Translations under genes and position numbers: made by a program | The notes under the pieces: generated by a model | What the model was told of the DNA's origin: nothing | The model's input: only the letters and a program-made list of their open reading frames with translations | Database searches by the model: none | NCBI GenBank assembly: GCA_004352715.1 | Contig: SCFE01000096.1 | Location: 473,909 to 537,908 of the forward strand | DNA from: Hofstenia miamia | Lineage: Eukaryota; Xenacoelomorpha; Acoela | DNA length: 64,000 nt | Direction of reading: 5' to 3' | Shown: positions 1 to 11,871 of the stretch, piece after piece | Layout: each line of letters begins with the position of its first letter | Position numbering within the stretch: the stretch's first letter is position 1

Positions 1-246
1 GACCAGACTGTAGAAATTACTCTCATTTATACCTGATCTGAAAACTGATATGGGCCTTGATGTTGGATAGAGAACCACAATCTTTTCACCATCATTTTCT
101 AATGGTTTAACCATCTCAATTTCACAGGTTAAATATATTTTTGCGGAATAATGAGTGGAAACTTTGTTTGAAACCACCTCACGTATTGCATTGTAATGGT
201 TTGCAAAAGCCTTGTAAACATCTATGGAATTGAGTTGATTGGACAT
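1..246 (-). CDS. PolB N-terminal fragment, left arm (runs off the window)
   Basis: The minus strand opens with ATG at 246 and reads without a stop to the window edge. Its 82 or so residues closely match the first 82 of the plus-strand PolB that starts at 4266. It is therefore the N-terminus of a second copy of the same DNA polymerase gene, pointing outward to the left. This part precedes the exonuclease domain and contains no catalytic motif, so activity cannot be judged. The start is chosen because the same ATG follows the zinc-finger gene by 18 bases in both copies. The rest lies outside the window. Confidence 0.7.
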   Translation of the reverse strand, partial: MSNQLNSIDVYKAFANHYNAIREVVSNKVSTHYSAKIYLTCEIEMVKPLENDGEKIVVLYPTSRPISVFRSGINESNFYSLV

Positions 247-264
247 ATAGTTTGAAAAGGCACC

Positions 265-517
265 TCAACATGCATTTTCTGATTTGTGTATGGTGTGTTC
301 GTGGTTATTTAAAACTTGGGGTGGAGAAATCTCATTAGAATGCTGATTATCAAAATGTTTGTGTAACCAAACCTTACTCCCAAAATAGGTCTTGCAATAG
401 AGAAAGAAATTAACCATTGTCTGCTTATGTTTGGTACAAAGGTGGGATCTCACTTGTTTTGGGCAGGGACTCGTGTATGCGCACAAACCACAGAAATATT
501 GGGATGGTGTCTTTGGT
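265..517 (-). CDS. C2H2 zinc-finger exon (exon 3 copy), left arm
   Basis: This is the last exon of the three-exon zinc-finger gene described at 2803-4247, here on the minus strand. A splice acceptor (TTTAG) lies just above 517, and the exon ends with a stop 18 bases before the PolB start. The first finger keeps its C-x2-C and H-x4-H residues. The second has lost its first cysteine (NFFLYC where the right-arm copy has NFCLFC), so only one finger is intact. Exons 1 and 2 would lie beyond 1122, inside the gap. Copy identity is certain from the long match to 3995-4247; expression is unknown. Confidence 0.7.
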
Positions 518-1122
518 CTAAATAGACCATGTATTAGTAAAGTGTTAGGGAAAAAAAATTCAAAAACATATAGAATAATTTAACATAAATGCAAATGGTT
601 TTTTTCAAAATTGGAAAAATTTTTGTTTTGACATGCATTTGAATTTTTATAAACCATAATGAGGAAAATTTATATAAACACAGCATATATAATTAGTAAT
701 GTAACTAAAACATGTAATCAGTAATAGACATATAAAACAAATAATAAACACATGTTTTAAACAGATAAATAAATAACTGGTAATAAATCACTCTTTAAAA
801 AACAAGGTGTTAGATAAAAATGTAACATTTAAAAATAGTTAACACATGCATTAATTCCAACAAAAAATTACAGTGAGATAAAATAGATTGTAACAATTCG
901 AATTATTTAAAAAAACTCTTTTTAATCAAGTTATGTTTAACTAGATAACACCTTGTAATCACCCACAAAAAACAGGGTGTTAGATAAAAAATTGTCAGTG
1001 TAATGTAAATAGATATTAACACATGCAATAAATAAACAATCTCTCTTCCTGTAAAAAATGCTAATTACATTTAAAATGTGTATTGAGACTAATGGAGCAT
1101 GCAAGACACTTTAAAATAATTA

Positions 1123-2122
1123 NNNNNNNNNNNNNNNNNNNNNNNNNNNNNNNNNNNNNNNNNNNNNNNNNNNNNNNNNNNNNNNNNNNNNNNNNNNNNN
1201 NNNNNNNNNNNNNNNNNNNNNNNNNNNNNNNNNNNNNNNNNNNNNNNNNNNNNNNNNNNNNNNNNNNNNNNNNNNNNNNNNNNNNNNNNNNNNNNNNNNN
1301 NNNNNNNNNNNNNNNNNNNNNNNNNNNNNNNNNNNNNNNNNNNNNNNNNNNNNNNNNNNNNNNNNNNNNNNNNNNNNNNNNNNNNNNNNNNNNNNNNNNN
1401 NNNNNNNNNNNNNNNNNNNNNNNNNNNNNNNNNNNNNNNNNNNNNNNNNNNNNNNNNNNNNNNNNNNNNNNNNNNNNNNNNNNNNNNNNNNNNNNNNNNN
1501 NNNNNNNNNNNNNNNNNNNNNNNNNNNNNNNNNNNNNNNNNNNNNNNNNNNNNNNNNNNNNNNNNNNNNNNNNNNNNNNNNNNNNNNNNNNNNNNNNNNN
1601 NNNNNNNNNNNNNNNNNNNNNNNNNNNNNNNNNNNNNNNNNNNNNNNNNNNNNNNNNNNNNNNNNNNNNNNNNNNNNNNNNNNNNNNNNNNNNNNNNNNN
1701 NNNNNNNNNNNNNNNNNNNNNNNNNNNNNNNNNNNNNNNNNNNNNNNNNNNNNNNNNNNNNNNNNNNNNNNNNNNNNNNNNNNNNNNNNNNNNNNNNNNN
1801 NNNNNNNNNNNNNNNNNNNNNNNNNNNNNNNNNNNNNNNNNNNNNNNNNNNNNNNNNNNNNNNNNNNNNNNNNNNNNNNNNNNNNNNNNNNNNNNNNNNN
1901 NNNNNNNNNNNNNNNNNNNNNNNNNNNNNNNNNNNNNNNNNNNNNNNNNNNNNNNNNNNNNNNNNNNNNNNNNNNNNNNNNNNNNNNNNNNNNNNNNNNN
2001 NNNNNNNNNNNNNNNNNNNNNNNNNNNNNNNNNNNNNNNNNNNNNNNNNNNNNNNNNNNNNNNNNNNNNNNNNNNNNNNNNNNNNNNNNNNNNNNNNNNN
2101 NNNNNNNNNNNNNNNNNNNNNN
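1123..2122. other. Assembly gap (1000 N)
   Basis: Exactly 1000 Ns, the usual placeholder for a gap of unknown size. It falls between the two head-to-head arms of the PolB element, where exons 1-2 of the left copy and the divergent FLP gene of the right copy would be expected. Confidence 0.95.
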
Positions 2123-2802
2123 TAGAATATTATAAAATATCTGTTATGTGTGTGTACACCCATATGTCTAGTTTATCTTAATATCAATTTATTGTTTTCC
2201 AATGTGTCATATAAAGAACCACGTTTTTAGATTATAAAACTCTTGGTTTCCTCATAACGTATTGTATCTAGGGGTTTATAGAATTACTTAACACTTTGCT
2301 AAGAGCCAAGAACCTGTTTACATACCTTGACTAAGAAAACTATTATCACAAATGTTTAAATTTTTCCACCCAGGGTTTCTTTCAAAAAATGCCTAGAAAC
2401 ACATTAGCAATGTTTTTCCAGAAGTTATTAATCTATCACATTCAAGTGTACCCATTTTAAAATCGTTTTATTACCGCATCCAAAAATCACGCAAAGAGAA
2501 CCTGTCAATCATGTGAAAACCTGACATTTTAAAACCATTTCTGGGTGGACCTGTCAACATATCAAATTAGTTAAAAAGCTTTTTTGCCTAAACTCCACTA
2601 CTTGAGATTCTTAAGTACCATGAATTGATTTTTTGCAAAACATTCCCTAATTGATTTTTCCTTATCAGTAATTGGATATTCTCCAACCAATCAAAACTCG
2701 ATGTCTCCTGCATTTTAAATTTTTTATTATCATTGTTCATTATCACCTCAGCTTTGGTTAAAACTAGTTTTTATTTCAACATTTCTGCTTTTTTAAAAAA
2801 AA
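2123..2802. other. Upstream region of the zinc-finger gene, non-coding
   Basis: No open frame of note. It matches the reverse complement of about 11880-12540, the region upstream of the third copy's zinc-finger gene. Conservation in two copies suggests it holds the promoter, possibly shared with the divergent FLP gene, but I see no defined promoter motif. Confidence 0.55.
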
Positions 2803-4247
2803 ATGTCTTTCATTAATGCATCCAAATTTCTCTCTGGATGGAATGCCCAGTATGAGCAAATCATACAAGAAACCCTTTACAAGAGTGACTCAGAAATTAG
2901 CTTTGATGAAACAATGTAAATCATTCTTTTGTAAAATATATTATCTAATAAGTTTTTATTATGCAATGTAACAAATTAAGTTTTACAATGCATTTCATTT
3001 TTTCACAGTATGTATAAAACCATGTCTGAAAATTTCCATCAATAAAAAACAAGGGAGTTCTATTTATCTAAAACAATTTTTGTATATTATTAAAACAATA
3101 TTTTTACGTTATGAAATATATTTTAATCTAAAATGTGTAATGTTTTTTGTGCTAATCAATTTTTTTAGCTTTGACAATATCCCAGAAGAGGAAGAGGAGA
3201 ATTCATCATCATCTCAGAGTTTTGAGGAATGGTTGACTGATTTCAAAGGTCAAGTTGAAGAATTGATGACAAGTTACGATAACCAAACAGGGTCCAGAGA
3301 CTAAAGTTCAACCCCGATTCATGGAAATAATGCTTCAACCATGTGAGTACATAATATATCATGCATTTCTTAATTTGAAAATTGTGTTTGCCATCTTTAC
3401 GTTTAAAAAACAAGGCCTCAAGTTTTTTATGTGTATATAGTCAGTGTTTTTTAATTTGAGAATATGAGAAGAGAGATTGTTTATTTATCGCATGCATTAA
3501 TATCTATTTACATTACACTGACAAATTTTTATCAAACACCCTGTTTTTTGTGGGTGATTGCGAAATGTTATTTATTTAGTTAACTTGACTAAAAAGTTTT
3601 TTAAATAATTTGAAATGTTAGCATCTATTTTTATCTCACTGTAATTTTTTGTTGGAATTAATGCATGTGTTAACTATTTTTAAATGTTACATTTTTATCA
3701 CCTTGTTTTTTTAAAAAGTGATTTATTACCAGTTATTTATTTATCTGTTTTAATAATGTGTTTATTATTTGATTTATATGTCTATTACTGAATAGGTGTT
3801 TTACATATATTACTTTTTCCCCCCTATAATGTGTTTAATAAATGTTCCTCGTTATGGTTTATAAAAATTCAAATGCATGTAAAAACAAAAATTTTTCCAA
3901 CTTTGAAAAACGATTTGCGTTTATGTTAAAAATTATTCTATCTGTGTTTTTGAATTTTTTCCCCTAACATTTTACTAATACATGGTCTATTTAGACCAAA
4001 GACACCCTCTCAATATTTCTGTGGTTTGTGCACATACATGAGTCCCCGCCCAAAACAAGTGAAATCCCACCTTCGTACCAAACATAAGCAGACAACGGTT
4101 AATTTTTGCTTGTTTTGCAAGACCTATTTTGGGAGTAAGACTGAGTTACACAAACATTTTGATAAAAACCATCCAAACCAGATTTCACCATCTCCAGTTT
4201 TGAATAACCATGAACACACCATACACAAATCAGAAAATGCATGTTGA
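2803..4247 (+). pseudogene. Three-exon gene for an acidic two-finger C2H2 protein of the PolB element, with a premature stop
   Basis: Exon 1 is 2803-2915, exon 2 is 3169-3342 and exon 3 is 3995-4247. Introns begin GTAAAT and GTGAGT and end TTTAG, and the phases join in frame. The predicted protein has a short N-terminal helix-like part (SGWNAQYEQIIQETLYKS), an acidic stretch (NIPEEEEEN), a serine-rich linker and two C2H2 fingers (CGLC...H-x4-H and CLFC...H-x4-H) at the C-terminus. The same exon 1-2 structure occurs at 11393-11871, and exon 3 also occurs at 265-517, so the structure is not accidental. A TAA at 3302-3304 in exon 2 breaks this copy. The gene ends 18 bases before PolB on the same strand. 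Nucleic-acid binding is the obvious guess (a replication accessory or regulator), but no function is shown. Confidence 0.72.
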
Positions 4248-4265
4248 GGTGCCTTTTCAAACTAT

Positions 4266-7200
4266 ATGTCCAATCAACTCAATTCCATAGATGTTTACAA
4301 GGCTTTTGCAAACCATTACAATGCAATACGTGAGGTGGTTTCAAACCAAGTTTCCACGCATTATTCCGCAAAAATATATTTAACCTGTGAAATTGAGATG
4401 GTTAAACCATTAGAAAATGATGGTGAAAAGATTGTGGTTCTCTATCCAACATCAAGGCCCATATCAGTTTTCAGATCAGGTATAAATGAGAGTAATTTCT
4501 ACAGTCTGGTCAATGAAATTGCAAGTTTTATCTGTATTTACACAACAAATGGGAGCGGATTTATTTTAAAGAGAATAAATAATGTTGGTCTTCACATGTC
4601 AAAATATTGTCTGAGTCATGGAGGATCATACATTCCCTTGCCTGAATATATAAAGAGAAACAATTTCCTTGTAAACCTAAAAACCGGTCAATCCAACTTG
4701 TGTTTTGTCTATTCCATCTTAGCTTGCCTTCATCCAGAAATTAAAAACAAGAGTGAAATAACACGAATGAAAAAATTCCTTTCAGAATTAAAGTATTCCA
4801 GGTTAACGTTTCCATTGTCAATCAATGATATATGCATTTTTGAAGCTTGGAATTCTATAAATGTGAATGTATACTCATTAAATGAATGTTGTCTTGTGCC
4901 AGCTTACATGTCTCCATGCCACCATCAGAAGATGGTGAATTTATTGTTAATAGAAGACGGAGAAAAGAGCCACTATCTTGCAATTACAAATTTAAACGCA
5001 TGTCTCTGGTTTTTTAAAAATAGAAACCTGATTTCTTTTGTTCAAAATGTTTATCTGGGTTTACAACAAGGGAAAATTTGGAGAAACATGAAAATAAATG
5101 TGATGGGGTACCTGAACCAAACATTACTTTTCTGAGCCAAACAGACAAAATTAAATTTAAGGCATATCAAGCAGAGAACTATGTTCCTGTGGTTGGCACT
5201 CTGGATATAGAACGATTTCCAGAAAAGTCCAAAGTGGTCAACCAAACCCTTCCCCAAGCTACACCATTCAAGATGTAAAGCAAATTCCCTCCGGTGTCTG
5301 TGTGGCAACAAGTAGGGTGGACAAACTATTAACATGTGAGATTTATAACGGGGAACAATGTATGGAACATGGATGGAATCATTTGAGGAAATTGGCAAAA
5401 CAGTCCTATGAGATGAAACAATGTTATCACGAGCTAGTAATATCAGAAGAGCAGAGGAAACTTATGTTGACATCAGCAACAAAATGTATATTTTGCAAAA
5501 ACACGCTTACACATGAGGATGTTAAAGTAATTGATCATTGCCATTTCACCGGAGAAATAAGAGGCATAGCGCACAATAGTTGCAATATTTTAAATCAAAG
5601 TCCGCAATTTACCCCAATTTTCATGCACAATGGTAGTAAATACAATATGCATATTTTATTGAAAAGTTTGAAGATGAAAGATGGAGAAAAAGTGAGTTGC
5701 ATACCATGTACAAGTGAAGTTTTTCTGTCATTAAGTTTAATGGTGCCAGTTGATGGGTTTATCAATAAAAAAGGAAATTTCAAGCCAATATACAAGGAAC
5801 TCCGGTTTTTAGACAGTTACTGGTTCATAAGTGATAGTCTATCAAACCTTACAAAGAATATTGGAGCAGACAAGTATAAATTTTTAAATGATGGTATGGG
5901 GAAACAAAAAGCAGAGGCGTTTTCACATGGTAAAGGTGTATTCCCTTTTACCTGGTTTGATAGCTTTGATAAATTTAACGAGTTGGGCCTCCCAGATTTG
6001 GAGCACTGGAAAGATGAATTAACCGGGAAAATTCCATTAACCCAGGAGGAATTGGATTTTGAACACAGTAACACATGGGTCTTGGGCGAATGTGAAAATT
6101 TTAAACAATTTCATGACAATTATTTAATTTCTGACACAATATTACTCCTTGATGTGATAAGCGAATTCCATCTAGAAAGCATGGAGACATATAAACTCGA
6201 CCCTGCTCACTTTTTTACACTATCTAATTTCAGCTGGCATGCAATGTTAAAACACACGGAGGTATCACTTGATCCTATACAAGATGAGATGGAATTGAAT
6301 TTTATTCAAGACAGCATCAGAGGAGGCATGTGTTCAATATTTTCCGATCAATATTTTAAGGCAAATAACCTGCTAGTGGAGGGCTATGACCCTGAGAAGG
6401 AGACAAATTTCGGATTTTTCACGGATATGAATGGACTCTATAGCAGAACCATGAGTTTAAGCTTACCTGTGGGTGGACTGTCATGGTCTACAGCAAAACT
6501 CGAGGAAATATTATCCACGCCTCAAGAATCACAGACTGGGTACATGTTGGAGGTTGATTTGGAATATCCGGAATGCCTTCATGATGATCACTTTGATTTT
6601 CCATTAGCCCCAAATAAATTAATAGTCAAAGACGAGTATTTATCACCATAGCAACTTGAAATTAAAAATAGATTAAAAATAACACTGGCACCTATACCTA
6701 AACTTGTGCAAACATTTTACAAAAAAGAGAATTATATTGTCCACTTCAAAGTACTAAAATTCTATGTTGAACAAAGATTAAAAATTACGAAATTTCACAA
6801 GGCACTCGAATTTAGACAAGCTATGTTTTTAAAATCATATATTGACTTAAACACAGAGAAGAGGAAGGCTGTGCGGAATGATTTTGGAAAAGCGTTCTAC
6901 AAATTAATGTCAAACACAGTCTTTGGAAAATGCATGGAGAATTTAAGAAAACAGGTAAATGTTAAGTTTGCTCACGATTTGGAATCAGCAGAAAAGTTAA
7001 TTAAAAAACCTGAATTTAAATCATATAATATAGTCAGTGAGGATTTGGTTCAGGTTATGTTAAGACAAACAGATATTCAATGGAATCGCCTGAATTATCT
7101 TGGGTCAGCTATACTCGATCTATCCAAGTTGATAATGTTCAAATTCCATTATGAGGTTATGAAACCATCTTTCAAAAACAGGATTACTTTGTTGTATTCT

Positions 7201-7536
7201 GACACTGACTCATTACTATACAAAATAAAAACAGAAAATTTGTACACAGAGTTAGAATCAATCTCACATCACTTTGACTTTTCAAATTATCCAATATTGT
7301 CACCCCTATATTCTGATGTGAATAAAAAAGTGTACCTTAAAGTCAAGGACGAATTGGGCGGGGGTGTATTAAACCATGTAGTTGCACTTAAACCAAAACT
7401 ATATTCTGTTGAATATTCAAGCAAGAGTCATGAGATATTGGAGAAGGCCAGTGCAAAAGGTGTAACCTGGTCAGTGAAGCAGACGATGAATTTTGATTTG
7501 TTCAAGAATATTCTTCTGGAAGATGGTATCATTTGA
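4266..7536 (+). pseudogene. DNA polymerase B of a PolB-type mobile element, with an endonuclease-VII-like insert
   Basis: Coding signal runs through the whole span. The N-terminal part (4266-5070) has no known catalytic motif. An exonuclease-I-like DIERF lies near 5205-5220. At 5495-5590 comes CIFC...DHCHFTGEIRGIAHN...C, the zinc/HNH pattern of recombination endonuclease VII, as in many invertebrate PolB proteins of this type. The exonuclease and palm follow: DPAHFFTLSNFSWHAMLKH near 6200, motif A DMNGLY near 6427, motif B KLMSNTVFGK near 6905 and motif C YSDTDSLLY near 7195. The gene is broken by two frame changes (5070-5140 and near 5260) and an in-frame TAG at 6649-6651. Catalytic motifs are otherwise intact, suggesting recent loss. 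It lies directly downstream of the zinc-finger gene. It resembles protein-primed PolB of Polinton-like and related elements; the exact class is inferred. Confidence 0.85.
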
Positions 7537-9457
7537 AGACCTATGACTGGAATATGTTAGCACATGCATTCAATTAGTGTGGAGACCTCAAACTGTATCA
7601 CATTGTCATGTTATGACAATAAGCGCTATCTAGTTAACAGTATAGAAAAGCTGCCATATGGACATAAGGGTAATAACAATTTTACATGTTTATAATGTTA
7701 AACTCATGTTTAGACATTGAAATGATAAATAATTCACAGACCATCATTGCTAGCACCCCTGCACTAATTGATGAAGGATTTAAATGCATATGCCTGGGTA
7801 TATAGTATTTATATTATGTGTTATTAATCTGTGTTTTAGATTCTGACCCATAGTATCAGCCTCCAACCATCATCCCTCCCACGTTGTACCTGCTTCAAGT
7901 CTTTGTATATGGTAATTTATTTTTTAAAAAATTTAATAATAAATTTTACGTTTAGAAATTTCCAATGTTCTACTCCTCCTGTTTTTACATAATTGTTTGT
8001 CCGCATACAATGTTTCCTCCAATTCTCTGTGTCTATATGAATTTTGTTAAATTTCTCCATGTAAGTTTTTATCAACAATGTTACAAATTAAATCTGTGTT
8101 TAGCTAATTCCTCATATATTTGATTGCTCGTCGTCTAATGTTTCCTCTATTCTCCATATACGAATTTGCTAAATGCTCCTGCTATGTCTAATTTATTTTT
8201 AAAAATGGTATAATTTAATTAATCTAATGTTTATTTATGTGAATTTTTAGTTTCCACGCAATGTGATGTGATTATGCTCCCTGCTTGTTTGTCAATTCAA
8301 AATCTGTTTCTCCCAATGCTCATTGTGCTCACGTTTTATACTTTGTAAAAGGTGGTAATAACATTTTTAATTGACTGATTATTTATGTATATTTAGTTTC
8401 CATGTGATGTAATTACCCTCCAATGAATGTTTGATCATTAATTAAAAAAAGTCCGTCTCCAATGCTCCCACACACATCATTTATTTTGTAAAAAAAGGTA
8501 AAAATATATTTCCATGTTTATTTTATATTTGTGTATATGATTTTTTAAAAAAATTTATAAGAAAAAATAACCAAAACTATTTAGCTCGATTTTGCTCATT
8601 TCATTATGTGCTGCTTTATCAAAAAATAAAAAAAGACCAGCTTCATGTGAAAAAGACTCCAACAACAATAAAAGCGTGTGTATGTTTAAAATATATAAGA
8701 AAATTAACGACTATATTCTAGCTCTGCCCTGCTGTCATTTCATGATTTTCTACACTTTATTGATTGAAGAGTGTCTCCAGATTAGAATAAAAAATGAATG
8801 CCTCCGTGTGAAAAAGACTCTAACAACAACAAAACGTGTGTATGTTTAAAATATATAAGAAAATTAACGACTATATTCTAGCTCTGCCTCCTGTCATTTC
8901 ATGATTTTCTACACTCTATCAATTGAAGAACGTCTCGCGTTAGAATGAAAAAGTAATGCCCCCATGTGAAAAAACCCACCGCAAAAAAAGTATAATCATT
9001 TTTAATTTATAAAAAGTTAATGGAAATATTTAGCTGTCTATCGCTATTTTACGATGTTCCAATTGAAAAAAGAAATTTTCCATCATTAACTGATAAAAGA
9101 ATGCCTCATTGACGCTAAGAAATCTCATACAATAAATATGGTAGAAGAAATTAATTATATATTTTGCTAAGATTTATTTAGTTTCGCCAACTATACAAAA
9201 AAGTTCGTCATTGTTGATGATCGTTTTAAACATTTAATTCTAATGTTTTTCTATTGGTATAAAGAAGAAATGATTCCCGTCATATAAAACAACCCTCCAT
9301 TAATTACCTGTTCAAAATAAAGGTGATACAGTTTATTGCAATTATGATTTTAAAATGTAATTTAGTCTTCGCATGACGTCATTATGTATTCAGCGTGGAT
9401 GTTGGTGGAAAATCAATGCATACATTGTCCCTCCGAATTCTTATAACATAAAAGTGG
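7537..9457. other. AT-rich non-coding region downstream of PolB
   Basis: No credible gene. The stretch contains degenerate recurring phrases such as TTTCCATGTGATGTAATTA near 8395 and a related one near 8250, plus the tandem repeat listed at 8640-8990. It is probably the 3' part of the PolB element, but no terminal inverted repeat is visible before the gap. Confidence 0.5.
8640..8990. repeat. Tandem repeat, about 160-bp unit, just over two copies
   Basis: Units begin with GTGAAAAAGACTC at about 8646 and 8805 and a diverged one at about 8963. They share AAATTAACGACTATATTCTA and the following 100 bases. Such arrays are common near the ends of large DNA transposons. The short open frame across the first unit is an effect of the repeat. 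Confidence 0.7.
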
Positions 9458-10457
9458 NNNNNNNNNNNNNNNNNNNNNNNNNNNNNNNNNNNNNNNNNNN
9501 NNNNNNNNNNNNNNNNNNNNNNNNNNNNNNNNNNNNNNNNNNNNNNNNNNNNNNNNNNNNNNNNNNNNNNNNNNNNNNNNNNNNNNNNNNNNNNNNNNNN
9601 NNNNNNNNNNNNNNNNNNNNNNNNNNNNNNNNNNNNNNNNNNNNNNNNNNNNNNNNNNNNNNNNNNNNNNNNNNNNNNNNNNNNNNNNNNNNNNNNNNNN
9701 NNNNNNNNNNNNNNNNNNNNNNNNNNNNNNNNNNNNNNNNNNNNNNNNNNNNNNNNNNNNNNNNNNNNNNNNNNNNNNNNNNNNNNNNNNNNNNNNNNNN
9801 NNNNNNNNNNNNNNNNNNNNNNNNNNNNNNNNNNNNNNNNNNNNNNNNNNNNNNNNNNNNNNNNNNNNNNNNNNNNNNNNNNNNNNNNNNNNNNNNNNNN
9901 NNNNNNNNNNNNNNNNNNNNNNNNNNNNNNNNNNNNNNNNNNNNNNNNNNNNNNNNNNNNNNNNNNNNNNNNNNNNNNNNNNNNNNNNNNNNNNNNNNNN
10001 NNNNNNNNNNNNNNNNNNNNNNNNNNNNNNNNNNNNNNNNNNNNNNNNNNNNNNNNNNNNNNNNNNNNNNNNNNNNNNNNNNNNNNNNNNNNNNNNNNNN
10101 NNNNNNNNNNNNNNNNNNNNNNNNNNNNNNNNNNNNNNNNNNNNNNNNNNNNNNNNNNNNNNNNNNNNNNNNNNNNNNNNNNNNNNNNNNNNNNNNNNNN
10201 NNNNNNNNNNNNNNNNNNNNNNNNNNNNNNNNNNNNNNNNNNNNNNNNNNNNNNNNNNNNNNNNNNNNNNNNNNNNNNNNNNNNNNNNNNNNNNNNNNNN
10301 NNNNNNNNNNNNNNNNNNNNNNNNNNNNNNNNNNNNNNNNNNNNNNNNNNNNNNNNNNNNNNNNNNNNNNNNNNNNNNNNNNNNNNNNNNNNNNNNNNNN
10401 NNNNNNNNNNNNNNNNNNNNNNNNNNNNNNNNNNNNNNNNNNNNNNNNNNNNNNNNN
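9458..10457. other. Assembly gap (1000 N)
   Basis: Unknown-size gap. Its right edge is inside the LTR fragment at 10458-10786. Confidence 0.95.
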
Positions 10458-10786
10458 AAATAAACTCTGAAGAATTTATTGTTCATCAAAATTATGGTTG
10501 AATCAAAGCTATTTATAAAATTTCTACAAAAAGTACCTGCTGATTTTAAAATTCAAATGATTCGTCTGCCAATATGGCTGTTCATACGTAAGCATTAGTT
10601 TGCTCAATTTAATTTGTCAATTATCTCTTGATCAGCTAACAAGTTTCTTATTTTGACCAATATTAAATCTTAGCTGCATTTTACAAAAATAAACTAAAGT
10701 TCATTAACTAAATTTTTACAATTAATTTCAATTAATAATCATTCGACGTTATTCAGCTTTTAGTTGCCTTTTTGGATGATGCTACA
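10458..10786 (+). mobile_element. LTR fragment (same family as the solo LTR at 47991-49201)
   Basis: These 329 bases are nearly identical to about 48875-49201, and both end in GATGATGCTACA. At the other site the sequence is bounded by TG...CA with a 4-bp target duplication, so this is the 3' part of the same LTR; the rest is in the gap. It sits where exon 3 and PolB of the third PolB-element copy should lie, so it probably interrupts that copy. Orientation follows the TG...CA convention and could be the reverse. Confidence 0.65.
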
Positions 10787-11392
10787 ATAAAAGTAACAAT
10801 AACGCTAGCTCTCACTTCCTTAAAAACACTGATTACATTTAAAATGTGTATTGAGAAAACACTAAATGACTAATGGAGCATGCAACTCACTTTAAAATAA
10901 TTATGTAATTATAAAGTGCGTGGAGTGATATGCTAGCATATTAAATAATAAATTGCAAATGAAGAGATATGCACTATCTATAATATGTGAGAAAGAATTT
11001 CCTTCCATCTGTTTAAATTGGAAAACAAAGACTAATAAATTGATTTTTTTCAAGGTTTCATCTCTCTCCAATTTAAAATAAAACATTATTTCCAAAAAAC
11101 AAGGGTGTGTTGAGAAAAAACAATGTATTAGATATTAACATATCACTTTAAAATTAAATAGAGAGAATGCGTTGAACAAATAACTGATATAATGTAGACA
11201 CTTTTACAAGAAATATTTTCAGCAATGAAATAAAACCAATTCATTTTTGAAATTTTGTAAAAACAGAAAAACCTCTAATTAATATGTGATATGTGTTATT
11301 TAAATTGTAAAAACTCTATAGCGTTTTTTAATATTGAAAAAGATGGAAAAACACAATTTTTCAAAATAAGAAACACATGCTATATTATGTAC
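10787..11392. other. Intron-2-like region of the third PolB-element copy
   Basis: Non-coding. About 10820-10910 matches 1035-1122, and the conserved splice donor GTGAGTACATAATATA (minus strand) lies at its right edge. It corresponds to intron 2 of the zinc-finger gene, cut short on the left by the LTR. Confidence 0.55.
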
Positions 11393-11871
11393 TCACGTAG
11401 TATTATTGTTTGTGGAAACATTGCTAACACTCTGGGTATTGCTTGTACCTGATGTGGTTGGTTGTTCATCCCCACAACCAGTTTGAGAGCACTCACATTC
11501 AATCATCATTTTGTCGACCTTATTTTGGAAGTTTTGCGACCATACTTTGAAATTTTCTTCTTCTTCCTCCGGGATGTTATCAAAGCTAAAAACATTTGTA
11601 TTACACATTTAATAATAGTTTTGTTTTTTAATAAAATGAAAAACGTGCATTACATATTTTATATTATAATGAATTGCAATGTACAACTGATTAGTAATTT
11701 GTTGCATTGTATAATAAAAACTTAGTAGATAATATATTTTTACAAAAGAATGTCTTACATTGTTTCATCAAAGCTAATTTCCGATGGGCTTTTGTATAAA
11801 TTTTCGCTAATGATAGCTTCAAATTGTTGGTTCCAGCCAGCTAGGAATTCACATATGTTGGTAGAACTCAT
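11393..11871 (-). CDS. Zinc-finger gene copy 3: exons 1 and 2
   Basis: Exon 1 is 11759-11871 and starts with ATG. Exon 2 runs from 11585 down to about 11398, with the intron between (GTAAGA...TTTAG) placed exactly as in the right-arm copy. The encoded part keeps the helix-like segment (AGWNQQFEAIISENLYKS), the acidic NIPEEEEEN and a Ser/Thr/Asn-rich linker. Unlike the copy at 2803-4247, exon 2 has no premature stop; the TGA at 11393-11395 lies within the splice donor and would be removed. The zinc-finger exon is missing: the LTR at 10458-10786 and a gap occupy its expected place. So this copy is truncated but otherwise clean. Confidence 0.65.

Larger units (their letters stand above)
1..1060. 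repeat. Inverted repeat, left arm (partner about 3460-4512)
   Basis: The reverse complement of 1-1060 matches about 3460-4512, including the start of PolB, the zinc-finger exon and most of the intron before it. Differences are scattered substitutions and small indels, so the arms are two diverged copies rather than a perfect palindrome. From about 1035 to 1122 the left arm instead matches 10820-10910, tying it to the third copy of the element. Confidence 0.85.

Noticed and set aside
1083-2135. Long open frames across N runs (here and at all other gaps)
   Set aside because: They are open only because N has no stops; no protein evidence exists.
10787-10800. ATAAAAGT on both sides of the LTR and gap (9449-9456 and 10787-10794) as a target duplication
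   Set aside because: The left copy is not adjacent to a visible LTR start and the sister LTR has a 4-bp duplication; probably chance in AT-rich DNA.
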